The notes under the pieces were generated by a model. It was not told the origin of the DNA, searched no databases, and worked only from the letters and a program-made list of their open reading frames with translations. This document shows, in pieces, positions 48,387 to 62,349 of a stretch of 64,000 bases of DNA. The position numbers were made by a program, and so were the translations under genes. Location of the stretch: contig JAKSXM010000288.1 in NCBI GenBank assembly GCA_022575985.1, positions 1,639,501 through 1,703,500 on the forward strand, written 5' to 3'. How positions within the stretch are numbered: the first letter of the stretch is position 1; each line of letters opens with the position of its first letter. Origin of the DNA: Anagrus nilaparvatae (lineage: Eukaryota > Arthropoda > Insecta > Hymenoptera > Mymaridae).

Positions 48387-48900
48387 ATGGCAGATTCAGC
48401 TATGGAAGAGTGGCTAGTGACGTCATTAAACTGGTGTACCATGATTCGCAAAAATGATGGATTGCAAGGTATACTCAAGAAACATGCGACACTCAAATTT
48501 CTCTCCGACAGCTTAACGTTAAAGATAAGGAATTTCGAATCACTAGCTGAAAAAGAAGAAGTGGAAAAAGTGCTTTCCATGGTACTAAATATAGACATAT
48601 TGTCTTTTTTATCTAATATCTTTTTTACCCCGCTGATTTTACAGGCTCTTAAGTGGACTGTAATGGCCATGAAAGGTAATGAGACCGCAATGCTGCTTAA
48701 TTATGAAACATATGAAGATAGGTCACTCTAAATATAGAATAAGAAAGAAGGAGAGTCGAAGTCGCAGCGCGCAGGGTGTAATCGCTGTTCTGGTTATGGG
48801 CATCTCACCAAGAATTGTAAAGGACATGACAGAAACGAAGTGAACTGCAAGTGTGGAGAATCAGAACGAAACTGGCAAGGATCTGAAAAACCGAAGGTAA
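48387..48900 (+). mobile_element. LINE ORF1 (gag-like) fragment with CCHC zinc knuckle
   Basis: The frame 48387-48731 is a plausible but degraded gag region. After a frame change the sequence near 48781-48870 encodes CNRCSGYGHLTKNC, a clean CX2CX3GHX4C zinc knuckle, followed by a poorer second one (CKCGESERNW). LINE ORF1 proteins of the R1/I groups carry such knuckles. ORF1 lies after the RT fragment, the reverse of the normal order, so two element copies or a rearrangement are juxtaposed. Confidence 0.6.
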
Positions 48901-50200
48901 GGTAATAAGTAAGATTCTGAAGTAATAAATAAGGATCTTTAGCAATTTAAAATACATGGCCTTGAAGTTACCCAAAATTAAGGCGATGAACAGTTTTGGG
49001 AAGAATTCGCTGATAAATTTTCAAAGAAGATAAATTCAAAATATGACTTCAATCGAGTGTAAGTCTGATGGTCATTGAACTCTGCACAGATTATGGGGGC
49101 AGCAACAAATACGGCAACAATAATATGATTAATAGCTGGAGAAATAAAAAAGTTGACTTTCAAGTATCACGCAGCGGCGCTGATTGATGATGAGAAAGGT
49201 ACAATCAAGAGGAAGGCTAAGATTACTTGTTACCTGACTTCACAGTATAAGCATTAAATACGAGACCATGATAGTTTGAATAGAAAAAGAGATTCAAAAC
49301 GCTGTAAATAAAAAACTGAAGACTTCTTGCTCTTTAAAGATACGGATCTTATCTGCTGTCAAATTGACAGATAAACCCAAGATACAACTGAGACGCAGTT
49401 ATAAATGACGCAGTATTAAAACTAATATCAATACCAATTACGTCTATAAAATCCTCAACTATGGTCATGTCAAGTAAGCGTGAGAGACCAGAATGTAGCA
49501 GTTTATATTAGAAAAGTGGGGTGGTAAATAATATAGCAGATTAATGTAGATAAGATCTAATATACTTTCTCTGAAAGGTTGAAAAATCGAAAGACAAAGA
49601 ACTAAATGACTTTGATGGTTTCGGGAACTGCTCTGTGTTCAGAAAGGCGACGAACAAACTATTCCAAGAAAACATGCACAGAAACTGAATGGCAAAGTAG
49701 CTAATGTACTAAATTCAGATCAAGGGACATCTAGATATCTAAAATTCACGGTTCATCGATAGTTCTCCTTGATACCACCTGCTGAATTGGATCATTCAAA
49801 ACATCTATACGAAACTGAAAGAGTTGTCGTAGCTGCAGAATTTAATACAAGGAGAATGGGCGGAGGCATACCTTGTACAGACACGAGATGAAGAAAAGCA
49901 ACTTTGAAAATGGCAGCTTATAAAGTAGTCAAGCGTAGTCTATGGCATTTCATAAGCGCCAGAAGATTTGCTACGATAAGAAATTATACTTGAAGGATGA
50001 CAATGACAAAGGTTATAAAAATGTCACAAAAAAACTGGAAAAGTCACTCACTCGAAACGAAGCCTCTGAAGTACAATAGCAATTAAGTTCTGTAACAAAT
50101 AAAAACTCAAATTCTCTTTACATTGCTACTTCAAATTCTTTCCACCTCCAAAAACCTCATAAATTATTTCCAAAATCCTTTTCAGCCTGTAACTTTAATA
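48901..50200. other. Unrecognised block, less A/T-rich, likely retroelement debris
   Basis: The composition resembles the flanking LINE pieces more than the surrounding intron, and many short frames are broken by stops. I recognise no domain. It may be further LINE or other transposon sequence beyond recognition by eye. Confidence 0.4.
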
Positions 50201-50204
50201 CTAG

Positions 50205-52180
50205 CTCACTATGTAAGCCTAAACGTTTGGACTTGAGAAAAGCTTATTTATCCTCCCCTAAGCATCATGTAATAGCTGTAACTGAAACCTGGCCAAACCC
50301 TGCCTTTACTGATAAAATTGCACAAATTCCAGGATATACTTTAATTCAGAAGGTATCGTTCTATACATTCGGGAGAACATAAAATATAGAATAATTGAAA
50401 TGAGTCGGGATACAGGTTCTTTGAAACTCCCTGAATTTCTAATATGTAAAATCTCTTTTGCAAGTTCACTCATAATTGTTGCTGTTTCCTACAGGCCTCC
50501 CGGCTCCCCATTTCATAGAGGCATAAAATTTTTTGATGTCCTAGCAAAATCTGCCGCAAACTGTAACCTTTTGAAGACTTAAATGCTAACATGTGCTATT
50601 TTAATCAGAAATCAAACATGATCATATTTAAAAATAAATTGTACCTAGTACCTCGTGGTGATACTCACATAGGCCCCTCAAATGTATCGGCCCCTTAATC
50701 TCTGCATTATTGATGAAAACGATCGTATACTTTTTTTTATACTTTCTTTTAGCAATTTCTATTCATAAATAGCCATTATCTCACTCAGGTCACTCTAGAC
50801 ATATTTGTACCCAAATCTCCTACAGAAATATAGATAACATAAACCACAATTAATTCACTTTAAGGCGATTTAATTATAAATGGTCCTTTGCGTTCACTAG
50901 TTCAGATTTGGACTACATTACTACCGCATATAATATAATTAACGTTCTGGATTCTCTTGTACCTCAAAAAGAGTTCACTATTGATAAAAAGTCATAACTA
51001 ACGTTCTGGATTCTTTTGCACCTCTAAAAAAATTCACTGTTGATAAAAAGTCATCTCCCTGGTTAACCCCTGAATTAAAATCTGAAACTAACAAATTCGA
51101 TAACCTCTATAAACGTTATAAAAACAAGAGAAACCTAAACCTTAAATACCTACAGGGACTTTAATGACAAGTTACTTGAAAAAACCTCGGCAGCTAAAAC
51201 GAACTACTGCACTAACAAACTACCCACCAAAAACTCATCTGCCGCCATCTGGAAAGATCTTGACCACCTGGACCTCACAAATTCTCCTCCGAATCAGAAA
51301 AACTTCCTCTAAGCTGATGCAATTAACAATTACTTTATTTCCACGCAAAATGCGTCAAATTCAACCAGCATTATTCACTCTCCAGTTAGTACTTCACCTA
51401 GGCCGCCTTTTGAATTTAAAAACATCACAAATGATGACCTTCATTGGGCAATTAAGCAATTCAGCACAAAATCTGTTAGTCCAGATGGAATATCCCTCAA
51501 AGTCCTCAAACTTTGTCTACTGGCTCTTTCTAAACTTTTTATATCTTTCTTTAACAAGTCCATAATTTTAAATAAAATACCCTCAGCTTGGAAGCACAAT
51601 AACATTATCAAAGTAGCTAAGACTCCTAACCCAACTACACCTGTTGACTGTAGACCTATCTCTCTTTTATGTATTATATCGAAAATACTGGAAATATTTC
51701 ATAAACAAATCATTGAATACACATCACACACCGTAAAATCCTTGACTCTTTTCAGTCTGGGTTTTTAAAAAATCACAGTACCCACTTTCTGCTCACAAAC
51801 CTATTTGAAGATATTTGTAAAGGTTTCCATCTAGATCATATTACTATACTAATTTTGTTAGATTTATATAAAGCTTTTCACAAAGTTTCTCACTCTATTC
51901 TTTTGGATAAACTCTCTGCCATTGGTTTCTCTCCTCAAGCTTTAGGATGGTTCTCTGAGTACCTATGAAACCGCAGCCAGTCAGTTATTTTAGAAAATGT
52001 GTCCTCCTCAACACTCAACATAGTCAGCGGAGTCGCTCAAGGATCAGTTCTGGGATCTTTACTATTTCTTATCTACATAAATGATCTTGGCCTAAAAATA
52101 ACTTACTCCAAGCGCCTCATGTTCGCTGACGATCCTGAAAATTATATTTAAGTGCCCTATAATGACTTATAGGACACCCT
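50205..52180 (+). mobile_element. CR1/jockey-clade LINE ORF2, endonuclease and RT (dead)
   Basis: Across several frames this reads an apurinic endonuclease (VIAVTETWPNPAF near 50273; VAVSYRPPGSPFHRG near 50482; VPRGDTHIGPSN near 50650) and a reverse transcriptase: TPVDCRPISLLCIISKILEI near 51641, then DSFQSGFLKN, ILLDLYKAFHKVSHSILLDK, VAQGSVLGSLLFLIYINDLG near 52034 and MFADD at 52119-52133. Many stops and frameshifts make it inactive. No RNase H follows, which fits the CR1/jockey group. The exact clade is uncertain. A duplicated phrase, 'aacgttctggattct...', occurs at 50941 and 51001. Confidence 0.75.
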
Positions 52181-55100
52181 TCTTTCCTTACTGTCCACTA
52201 AATTCTTATCATATTTAAACTTAAATTATATTGTATAAACTTGTTATATTATTTCAAATTTTAATTAATGTGTTGCAACTTAAAAACTTTTTCTTAATGT
52301 ACTAAAAATCTTTTGTACAACCTTGTACGATAATCGTATTAATAAAAAGAAAAAATAAAGTATAAAAACTAAAAATTTCAAAATTATTAAAAACTAATAA
52401 TACGCATTATTTATTAGAAATCGATATTTTTCTTTACTATTATTTTGTATATCCTCATTTTAATTTATACGAGTTTTATGGCTTTTAAATATCGTAAAAT
52501 ATACAATAAAATCATTCTATTTGAAATTAAAGTAAAAAATGAAAATAAAAATATTTCGATTTTTATTTATGGTCAAATGATTGATTGTCAGTCGAGTCTC
52601 ATTAACAGTTTAATGCAAGATATTTGAAAATATAGAAATCTCTAATAAGATTGTCAAAAAAACATGTTTTATTTAACAATAAGATTTATCTTTTCAATAA
52701 TAATACTAAAAATTCAATAAAATTTTATTAAAATTATCGATAAAAAAATAAATTACATAAAAAATAAATATCGAAAAAAAATATAAAAAAATCTTCGTTA
52801 ATGAGATACTTGTTATCAAAAAAAAAAATGTCATTGAATTTTATTTAAAATACATAAAAATAATTTAAAAGATAAACAAGAAATGAAAGAAGAAGATTTT
52901 ATCTTATGAAAAGTAAAGGAAAAAGTAAGAAAAAGAGGAAGGTATTAACAGTATAGTTTATATGTATTATTTGCCTCCTGCAGACCCAGGAGCGACATGA
53001 AATTGCTAAAATGTCAGAGCCCAGTAGTGATTTTATATATATAATACTTGTTTGTTACGATAAGACCTAAGACGTTGATAGACATAGAAATAATATTCTC
53101 TATTTTAATTTTGATAGTGGAAAATTTAAAGGTAAAAAAGAGAAAAGATAATTAATACCTATCTTTTAAATGTCGTAAATTTTTATCTATAAAATAAAAT
53201 TTTTTATTATATTTTATATTATATTTAAATTTATTTTAAAACAATAGATATTTGACCTCTTTGTAAAAAAAATAAATAATAAACAAAAGGATTAATCGAT
53301 TTATATGTAACGTGAATTTTAATAAAACGCGAACAAAATAATAACGTAGGCGTAATTTATTGCAGACATGCAATCAAGGGGAAAAGATGCACACGCGACA
53401 TGTATGCGTAGGTTGTTAAAACTGGTTTTATTTACACACACAAAATTTTTTTTTTTTTTTTACTTTTTTCTTGACAGTTTGATTATAATAATAAACAAAT
53501 TATAAGCATTTTTCTGCTATTAAAAAAAAATACTGAATTTTACAAGGGGATGAAAGTACAAGTCATTTTCAATTTATAGAAAATATTTTATTACGTGACG
53601 TGTGCGTTGATGTACTAATGACGTTTGCGTTTATTTTGATCGTAATATGTCAAAATATTAAATAGGCTTATGCACACATAAAAAAAAATAAATTGTTTTA
53701 TATGTGACATTTTTCAACATTTTTTTTTAATCAAAGTTTTAATTACTTTTAGTTTTGTTTGATAATAATAATTGGCTTTTTTCTAAGTAATTATTTACAT
53801 GGTTAACGTGTGTTTAATTGATTTACAGATTTTATAGAAAGATTTGATTTAAATAAGTTTTCTTGTTTTTCTTTCTGTTTGCCAAAAAGTTAATAATTTA
53901 ATGTAATGTTATTTTGAGAACAGGAAATTAAATAAATTTTTAATTGAAATTTCAAAATATCTGTATTTGTAAAGTTTAAAAATAAAATTGGTTTTAATAT
54001 TAAATATTAACAGACATTGATTTTTCTGTCTGATGATAAGTTTTGCTATTGTAATTTAATGTTAATATCTTTTAATATTTAAAAATAGTTTAGACAGATT
54101 TAATTTAAAAAATTAGATTTTTACAAAGTTTAGACACCAAAAGCCTAGACTCCTAGCAACCGAATATCTAAATATTCACTTGTCCGAACTTTCGTAACAA
54201 TTTTAAAAGTATAGAAAAAATAATTTCATTAGCCTTTAGATCTCCAAAAATTAATTAAATAAAACAAAAAAATCCCTGATCAATTTAATTTTCACATTTT
54301 CCAAGAAAATTACACGAGCTCAAAAATTTTATAACGAGCTCATTTTGTCATTCCGGCCACAATCAGATATTCAGTTTTCCAGATTATGTGGAATAGGTTT
54401 AACTGTTTGTAATGGGAACTTTCGAAAAAATATTATCACAAAAAGTTAATTGCAGTGTTTAATATAGTGATTAGAATTTTAAAAAAATGTTTAAATTATC
54501 CAAAAATAAAAATATTTTGATTTCCAGAGATTTTAATTTTATTTCAAAATAAACTAGGCTAATTTGCTTATAAAAAAAACTCACATTTTTAATTAAATTT
54601 GTGTTTAGTACAAAATTTACAAGTACAAGAGAGTAAAAAATAAAAAGTGTGAAAATATTTAGGTAAAATTGCAAGAAAATTGGAATACAAGTTGTATTGT
54701 ATTATAAAAATATATAGAAAATTAAAGCAGAATAAATACAAATTTTGTATTCACTTACATAAATTCAGACGAAAAACCATAGCAATTAACATTTAAAATT
54801 ATACAAGCATCTTTTTAAGTGTAAAACTTCTCTTATATGAACAAACGGGTGCAATTAGAGTACAGGAAAACTAGTTATATAGAAAAACGTGATCAATGCC
54901 GGATGTACAACAATGACACGTGAAAACTACGTGATGTCATTTTATCTTTTTTTATTTTTTATGCGAAAACTATTTTTTATTCTTACATTATAAAAAAAAA
55001 AAGATTTCATGTAAAAAGGAAAATTTTGCCTTTTTTTTTTAAATAATTCACATTACGGCTATACGAGTTGTTCAACATTTATTCAATGCGTGCTTTCAAA

Positions 55101-58100
55101 GTAATTTTTTTTATATATATAATTTGAATCAATTTTTCAAATTTCATTGATTGATTGATGCATGTGGTCTGTGGATAAAATATTTTATAAATTGAATATA
55201 AAGTGGATTGTTAAAAAAAGGCAATTTAAAATAAAAAAATTTTTTAATTTGCTCAACATTTGGTAAGTTGATTTGTATATTAGATTGAAAATTGAATAGT
55301 TTGCTCATTATTTAATATTTTGGTTTGACACTATTTTTCCAGTATCTTTTGTCCTAAATATCTAAAAATTATTTTTTAATCACATTTCAATCCCAACCAA
55401 ATATATTTTCCTACCTGGAGTACATTAAAATTATCCTTTTAAATAAATAACCCAGTATTAAATCATATAGTAAAATATGGGTTTCGATCTTTACATTTCT
55501 ATCTGCACCCGCTCGTACATACACCAATATTTCCCTCCTTGCTTAAAAATAGCTATTTCAATAAAAATAATATTTTCTGAATAAAATGAATAGGTAAATA
55601 AATGTAATAATTTTTCTATACAATTAAAATTATTCAAAATTTTCCATTAACTAAATGATTTTATAGAAAATAGTAATATCATATTTATGTTAATAAAAAA
55701 ATTTTTTATTTGTAAATTTCAAAATTTTGCAACATTTTTTAAAACAGGCGTATAAATATCTATACATATTTTTTTATATAAATGTAAAGTAAATATGTGT
55801 ATTATAAATGATGCACATCGACTCTATTTATATCCTTAAATTTACATTTTCCATTTGAATATTTCAAACTTGGCGTAAAAAAATATACATGGATGATTCT
55901 TTTTAAACATTCGTTTTTGGATATTAGAATTAAATTTTAGAGATTGAAAACACAGGGACAAGTTTATTATATTTTTTAACAAAAATACGCGAGATATTCT
56001 TTTTTCATTCTATTTTACCTTCTGGACCTCTAGAAAATCTAGCTTAAATTTTAAAAGATAAATATTCTAACCTTATGAAATTACTCTAAAAGTCCATTTT
56101 TGTTCCAAAATGACAAATTTTTAAGTTTCTGCCAAAATTGTAAATTTTCGATAAAAATGGGTCTTAAAGGTCTTACAAATTTATAAACTTCAAATAAATA
56201 ATAAAATAAATTTTATAAGCCATAAATTTTTTACACGTCGTTTTTTTAAATACTTTGCAAGTTACTCAACAAAATTAGACTCTTTTCAAAAAATATTCCG
56301 GACTTTATTTTTTATATTTTTTTTTTATATTCTATACATAAACTTATTAAGTTCGTATACAACACTTCAATTTATATGCATAAATACCGTAAAAAGGATC
56401 GTTTTAAAAAAAATAGCCTGTATATTTTATGCAGTATTCGTATAAATGTAACTGAAATTATTATTTTTGTTGCAAATACATATTCAAGAGTGGATTGAAA
56501 AAATAATTTTTTTAATATATATAAATTAAAATTAAAATTAAAATATGAAATTGAAAATAAAAAAAAAAGATAGAAATTATAATATGAATTTTTTTTAATA
56601 AACATAAATTTAAATAAATTTTTACTGCGACAAAAATTTGAAAAAAAACAAATATGTATTTTTTAAAAATAATTATTATGAATAAAGAAAATCTATATTT
56701 ATCTAAAATTTTCTGATAAGATTTTATATTTGAATAGGCTAAAATCTACCTCAAAACTTAAAAATATGGTTAATTAATGTAGAAAAATTTTGAATTTAAG
56801 ATGATTAGCAAAAGAATAATATTAATGAATTCATTATCTAGATTACGTAATACTCTTGATAACACTAAAATTATAATTTTCTTGAAAACTGTCTCAAAGT
56901 ATACGTCAGCTCGTTAATCTTCATTTTCTTTATTCTTTTCTCGTTTTTTCTTTAACAATTGATTATTTTCAATTTGTACCATTAAAAACTATCGATTATT
57001 TTACCTCTTGTGACCTGTGATAACAGAAATGAGTTCAATCTACTTTATATTTTTTTTTACTTCGTTTTTTTTCTCTTTGACATATAATTACTTCATTTTA
57101 ATTGTTTTTTTAAGCTTTTGTTACAAAAACAAAAATATTTTTTTTATTCACTGCGATAAAAATATTTATTTTTGCCTAATTTCAGACACGAAAATTACAT
57201 TTCATTAAAAAATTATTGTAGTGCAAATATTTTTGAATTTTTTGTAATATAGTTTATATCCTCACTCTATGAGTCATTTCATATAATATAAGATGTCATA
57301 CGGTTGTCAGAGCTAATCTTTCGATTTCTCCCGTTTCAGGTACTTTTTTTTTACGCTGAATAAAAAATCCATTTTCAGATTTTAGCAGATTTTATTAATC
57401 CTGCTCAAACTATTGTAAAATAACTTTAAACGTAAAGAAAATTAAAAAAAATTGTTTTTTTTTTGGCTTATCAGTGAGAGCATATCTTAGTTTTTTTTTT
57501 AAATTTTTTTTACGTTTCAAGTCATTTTCAATCATGTGAGCAGAATATATCCTCAATGAGGAACCATTTTTTTCAGTGTATTGACATGAAATATGAAATT
57601 TCTCAATTTTGTTACCCGCCTTGATGTGAAAAAACTAAAAATCCATTTTAGACGCAATTTAAATTTTTTGTCCATTTCTCATTTAAATATAACCAGTTAG
57701 AAGAGCATGTAGTTTCTGGACATGTCTTAGAGTTAAATTTACCGCTGAATTCTAATTTGACATTAATTTATCAAAATTTCACCACTAGATGGCTTTATTC
57801 CCAATTTCGGTTCATGTCGCACAAATTTAAATATTATCTTTATTTATTTTAGAGTGTAAAAATGGGCTGAATTTGAAGATTTGCTCTGTCAATCGTTTGA
57901 CTTATTATATGGAATGACTTCTTTTTAACACTTTTTGCTCAAAAATTCATGAATATTTTTTTATTTTTATTATTTTTTTAATAAATCAAGTCAGAGTATC
58001 AAGTAAAAAGGTAATACTTTTTTATTATTAAATTTTATATAAATTAACCTACTTTTTTCGTAATTAATTGTAAGTACAAATAACTTTTTAATTAGATTTT

Positions 58101-59151
58101 TTAAATTATCTTAAGATTAAAAAAAAAAATACAATTAGCTAAAAAACAAACATAACTTTTTTTATTAGATAGAAAAAAAAACTAATTAAGTATACTTTTA
58201 AATTTATTAAATAAAAATTAAATTTTGTATAACTCATTTATTTTAACTGATTAAAATTCTACGAATCTGGTCTTGTCCAAACGATTTACACGTCAAGTTA
58301 TATTGGAAAAATACTAACTTTCTTTTATAAGTAAGAAAAAGATAAAATAATATAGAAAAAAAAAAAGCTAAAAAATGGTAGACATTGACGACCAGTCGAG
58401 TATTATAAGGGGATAAAAAAGAAGCAGCTCACGTGAATTTTAGAGAAACACATACTATAAAAACAAGAGAAAATTGGAAAATGTATAAAGTCTTGTGAAA
58501 AAAAAATATATACAAGACACGATTTTGTTGTTGGTTTTGTAAATTACGTTAATTTTGCTCGAGTTCACAAGACTAGAAGAGAGTGTTTTCTCTCATCTTC
58601 TTTGACATTATAACACTTTTTCTTCTATAAGACGTTTCTTTTTTTTTTAAGTACATATAATGACTATACTGATTATACTCGTTTTAGCAAATTTTTCTTT
58701 TATACTTTTTTTTTTACTGCTTGTGTACATATATTTATGTATTATATCAAGACTTTATTTTTTATAAATTTAATTTTTAAGATTCTTAGCTTTGTACTTA
58801 AAAAGAAAAATTAAACCGCTTATAATTTTTCGAGTAAAATTTTTTATAAAGAATTTTGAGCTAAGAATTTACTAAATCTTTATTTTATTATTTTTTAAAC
58901 AAAGTATAAAATAAATATAAGTAAAGTAATGTGTTCATGTTAGGTTCGTTAGAAAATTAATCTCAAATAAGGATGATTTCTATGTGAATTAAATAATTAC
59001 AGAAAATTTGGAATAAAAACTCGTTTTCCGTTAATATTTAAATTGCGTTTCACAAAAAGGTCCAAAAAATTCCATAACTAGATTTTGAACTAACCCTATT
59101 TGCAGTAACTCTGAAATACTTTATATTTAAACATTTATTCATTCCTCATAC

Positions 59152-59211
59152 CTCGATGCAAACCTTCATCATACAAATGCTCCAAATGTACTGGTTTTTG
59201 ATTAAACTTAC
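59152..59211 (-). CDS. Candidate 60-nt Sema1a exon (phase 1-1)
   Basis: On the minus strand, a polypyrimidine tract and TTCTGTTTTAG precede 59211, and AG|GTATGA follows 59152. The 60 bases between are less A/T-rich than their surroundings. In the phase required by the exon at 29735 they read KFNQKPVHLEHLYDEGLHR, with a leading GT (Gly) and a trailing single G. That trailing G would complete the Gly codon before AEDVFRF. No stop occurs in that phase. The residues are not a block I recognise from semaphorins, so it could be an alternatively spliced cassette, part of another gene, or chance. Confidence 0.4.
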
Positions 59212-60344
59212 CTAAAACAGAAGAAAAATATTAAATTAATATAATAATTTCAAAGCTAGAGTTAATAATCAGGTTTTAAAAATTAAACTGATCAAAAAAT
59301 AACATAAAACAGTCGCAGTTTTAGTATAAAATATTAAAAAATAAGAAAAGAAAAATTAATAAATAAAATTATTTATAATGACATCAAGGACAAAACTGTT
59401 CTCTTAGTCATTTACGAGCAACAGACAGTATGTAGAACAATAAGATCTTACAATTTAAACGAGGGAGAATTTTATGATATATAGGGACGATAATATATTT
59501 TACTTATACACTAATTGGGTGAATGTATCGGAAGTAATAAATTAAATGACGTAGCATTTATAAAAATATTGTAGCATTCTTTAATTAGCAAAAATATTCA
59601 TATCGGTTAAATGTTTCATGTATTGGATGTAGTAAGAATTAAATTGAATGATGTAATAGGAAATTAGAGGATAAAGACTTTTTGTGTTAATAAATTTTAG
59701 TAAATTTTAACTGTTTGTTGTTTAAAAAGATTAAAATTATTAGTTTTCTTTCTTTCTTTACTTTTATAACTCAAAATTCATTCTTTTGCCAAAAAAACAT
59801 GTTAATAACCACTTTCTGAACTTTAAAATAGTCATATTTCAAAACTACGAGGAGTAGTAGATAAAAAATTTGTTTCGACTCAAAAATTATTTGTCAGACG
59901 CAATTAAGACAAAGTTGAAGTCAGTGCCTTATACGCAATTTCAGAGATGAAAAGATCAGCTTCTAAAACCTACAAGGTATAAATTTCTTAGCCTTAAATA
60001 TTGATTATTTTATTTAAAATATTTAAGATTTATGACACAAATAAGAACTAAATCATCTCCAGAAAAATAATTTTCTTGCATAACTTTTTTTTAGGTAACA
60101 AGAACGTCTCAGCAATAGGTACTTTATTATCTGTGTTATAAATGAGCATTTTCATGCTCGTTTGTTCTGTCATTACAGAAACTGGTTCCAATTTTTTTTG
60201 CAGGTTAACAATAGATTGTATTAAACAAGAAATTGAAGTCCAAGTAAAAGAAAAATGAACCTGAACAATATTATTTATTCAAGCTGAAAGGCGTAGTGAT
60301 AACAAACGTAATTTGTCGCGCATGCGTAGTCCAAATTAAATTTG
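59212..60344. other. No gene seen
   Basis: A/T-rich sequence without recognisable coding content or repeat. If the 59152-59211 exon is real, this is the start of the intron upstream of it. Confidence 0.45.
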
Positions 60345-60625
60345 AAACCTCAGAATCGAATTCTGCAGGAAATTTCCTATAAGCACTCCAAAGAAGAATA
60401 TTTTTAACTGGAAAAGAAGTTCTTAGCTGCAAAAAATAAGAATATTTTGAGTCAATTCACCAAAGTTGGCAAAAAACACAAAAATGGCAGCCAAAAGTAT
60501 TTGATCAAGAAAGCTAAAATTGGCTTAGAGTACTTAGTTTTAGTTGTACTTTCGGTAAAAATAGTTTGGACCAGTTTTTGCAACCCTTTATTTCAACTTG
60601 TGCCCAGTTGGGATGGAATCCCTCA
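60345..60625. mobile_element. Palindromic MITE, family 5 copy 2 (rearranged)
   Basis: Its right half ('agctaaaattggctt', 'ggtaaaaatagtttggacca', 'gcccagttgggatggaatcc') matches the element at 29237-29605. Its left half ('cctcagaatcgaattctgca') matches the reverse complement of that element's middle. So one arm is inverted relative to copy 1. A 63-codon open frame inside it (60447-60638) is not a gene. Confidence 0.6.
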
Positions 60626-61972
60626 TTTATTTATATGATTTTTCATTAAAAAAATCTTAAAATTTTTCTACATTCATTTAATAATCAAGCAATATAAAAG
60701 AAAAATAAGTTAAAAGCTTTTTAATTAAATAATAAAAAGTTAAATAATAAAAATAATTTATAAATTATTAACACATCAGCTATAAAATATTAAAAAAATT
60801 CAATAATTCTATATGGAAATATGAAAAAAAAATTTTTATTAATTATTGTTTAATAATTTGGATGGTTGCATTTGCTTTATAATTTAATAATTTTTAAAAT
60901 TAGAATTAAAAAATTGACTAAAATAAATGAAAGCAGTAAAATAATGAAAAATGATAAAAATAATAATTATACGCATAATTTAAATAAATAAATAAAAACA
61001 AAATCTCATTAAATTCTTTTTTATCTCGTTAGAAAAAAAAGGACAGAGATATGATAAATAAATAAATAACAATAGATAGAGAAAAAAAAAAAGCCAAACA
61101 AACAAAAAACAAGAAGAGTAAAAAAAATTTGTTATCTTTATAAAACATAAATTTTATTATACATTTTTATTCATTTAAATAATGAAATTATGCATTATAT
61201 TTTCTTTTTTTACATAATTTAGTTTATTATAAAAATCGATAATAATAATAATAATGTAAATAATCGTTTAAATATTCATTGTTCTTTTGTTTCTTTTGTT
61301 ATTTAGGTGGTTGATATTTCTGATTTATTTTGTATAAATTTATCATATAGACGTCGAGGGTGTGTATTTACAAAAATAAAAAAATAAAATCTACCCTTTT
61401 AGCACAGTGGAACCCTTTGTTTATGTTATAGACTAAAGTTACGATAATATTTATAGAAAAATATTTGAGCAAATATTATATTTTTAGTAACATATTCGTA
61501 TTTATGTTTCCGACATTTTTTTTACCCCTCTTATACCCTAAAATACAGATTATTTAACAAATTATTCGTAATCTGATTAGATTTTGAGTTTGGTTTTAAA
61601 AATTAGTTAGTTGAATTAATTTGAATTTACAAGTTGTAAATATTGGAACTTATAACCCCTATTTAGTATTTGTTAAGATTATATTGGAAAATTAAGTTTT
61701 TCTCGCATTGCAAATTTGCTGTATAAATTTTTGTGTAAATCGGTTACAAAAGGTATTTAGTGGCCTATATTTATCTTTTAATAACTCTAGAAAATTTTTT
61801 GATAGAAAACTATTCGACATTTCGAAAATCTATTAATTGAGTAAAAAAGTAAATTGTGGTGAAATTAATATTTCACAGGAATTTGTAATTTACAAGACTA
61901 TTGATATATACGATATTACTAGTTACCTCATATTGAGATACCTTTAAAAAGTGGAATATACAGAAATTGAGG

Positions 61973-61990
61973 CCCCCCCCCCAAAAAAAA
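61973..61990. repeat. C10-A8 homopolymer junction
   Basis: A run of about ten C is followed by eight A, then more A. Such a strand-asymmetric tract in A/T-rich DNA is unusual, but nothing nearby identifies its origin. Confidence 0.6.
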
Positions 61991-62349
61991 CAAAAAAATT
62001 TATTCCATCAAGAATTGAAATGAAATATGTCTCATTAGGGGCCGGTAAAAATGGGGCCTTAAAATAATTTTTAATAACAAGTTTTTTTTGCACAAAATTT
62101 TAAATTATATAAAATACCACTGCACATACTTTGAACTTATTTAAATCAGTTACATAGCTAATTAAAATATATTTAAGTCTTGTATAAAAGGAAATGGATG
62201 AAAATTAAAGTTAGAGGAGGTAATAATGAGTTTTTAATGAGAAGTAATGTATTTCAATATTGTTTATTTGTTTATAAACAGTAAAAGTTTATTCTCAGCT
62301 ACAATTCTGGTCAATAATAAAAAAAGAAATTAACCTTCAATTCTATGTA

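Larger units (their letters stand above)
29736..59151 (-). other. Probable giant intron of Sema1a (29.4 kb)
   Basis: No semaphorin coding sequence was found here. If the 60-nt candidate exon at 59152-59211 is real, the whole interval is one intron. It is mainly A/T-rich DNA studded with palindromic elements and dead LINE copies, listed separately. The stretches 31.0-34.2 kb, 37.2-40.5 kb, 42.3-45.7 kb and 52.3-59.1 kb hold nothing I can name beyond simple tracts. A patch at 34460-34620 is less A/T-rich without a recognisable signal. The first exon could also hide unrecognised within this interval. Confidence 0.5.
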
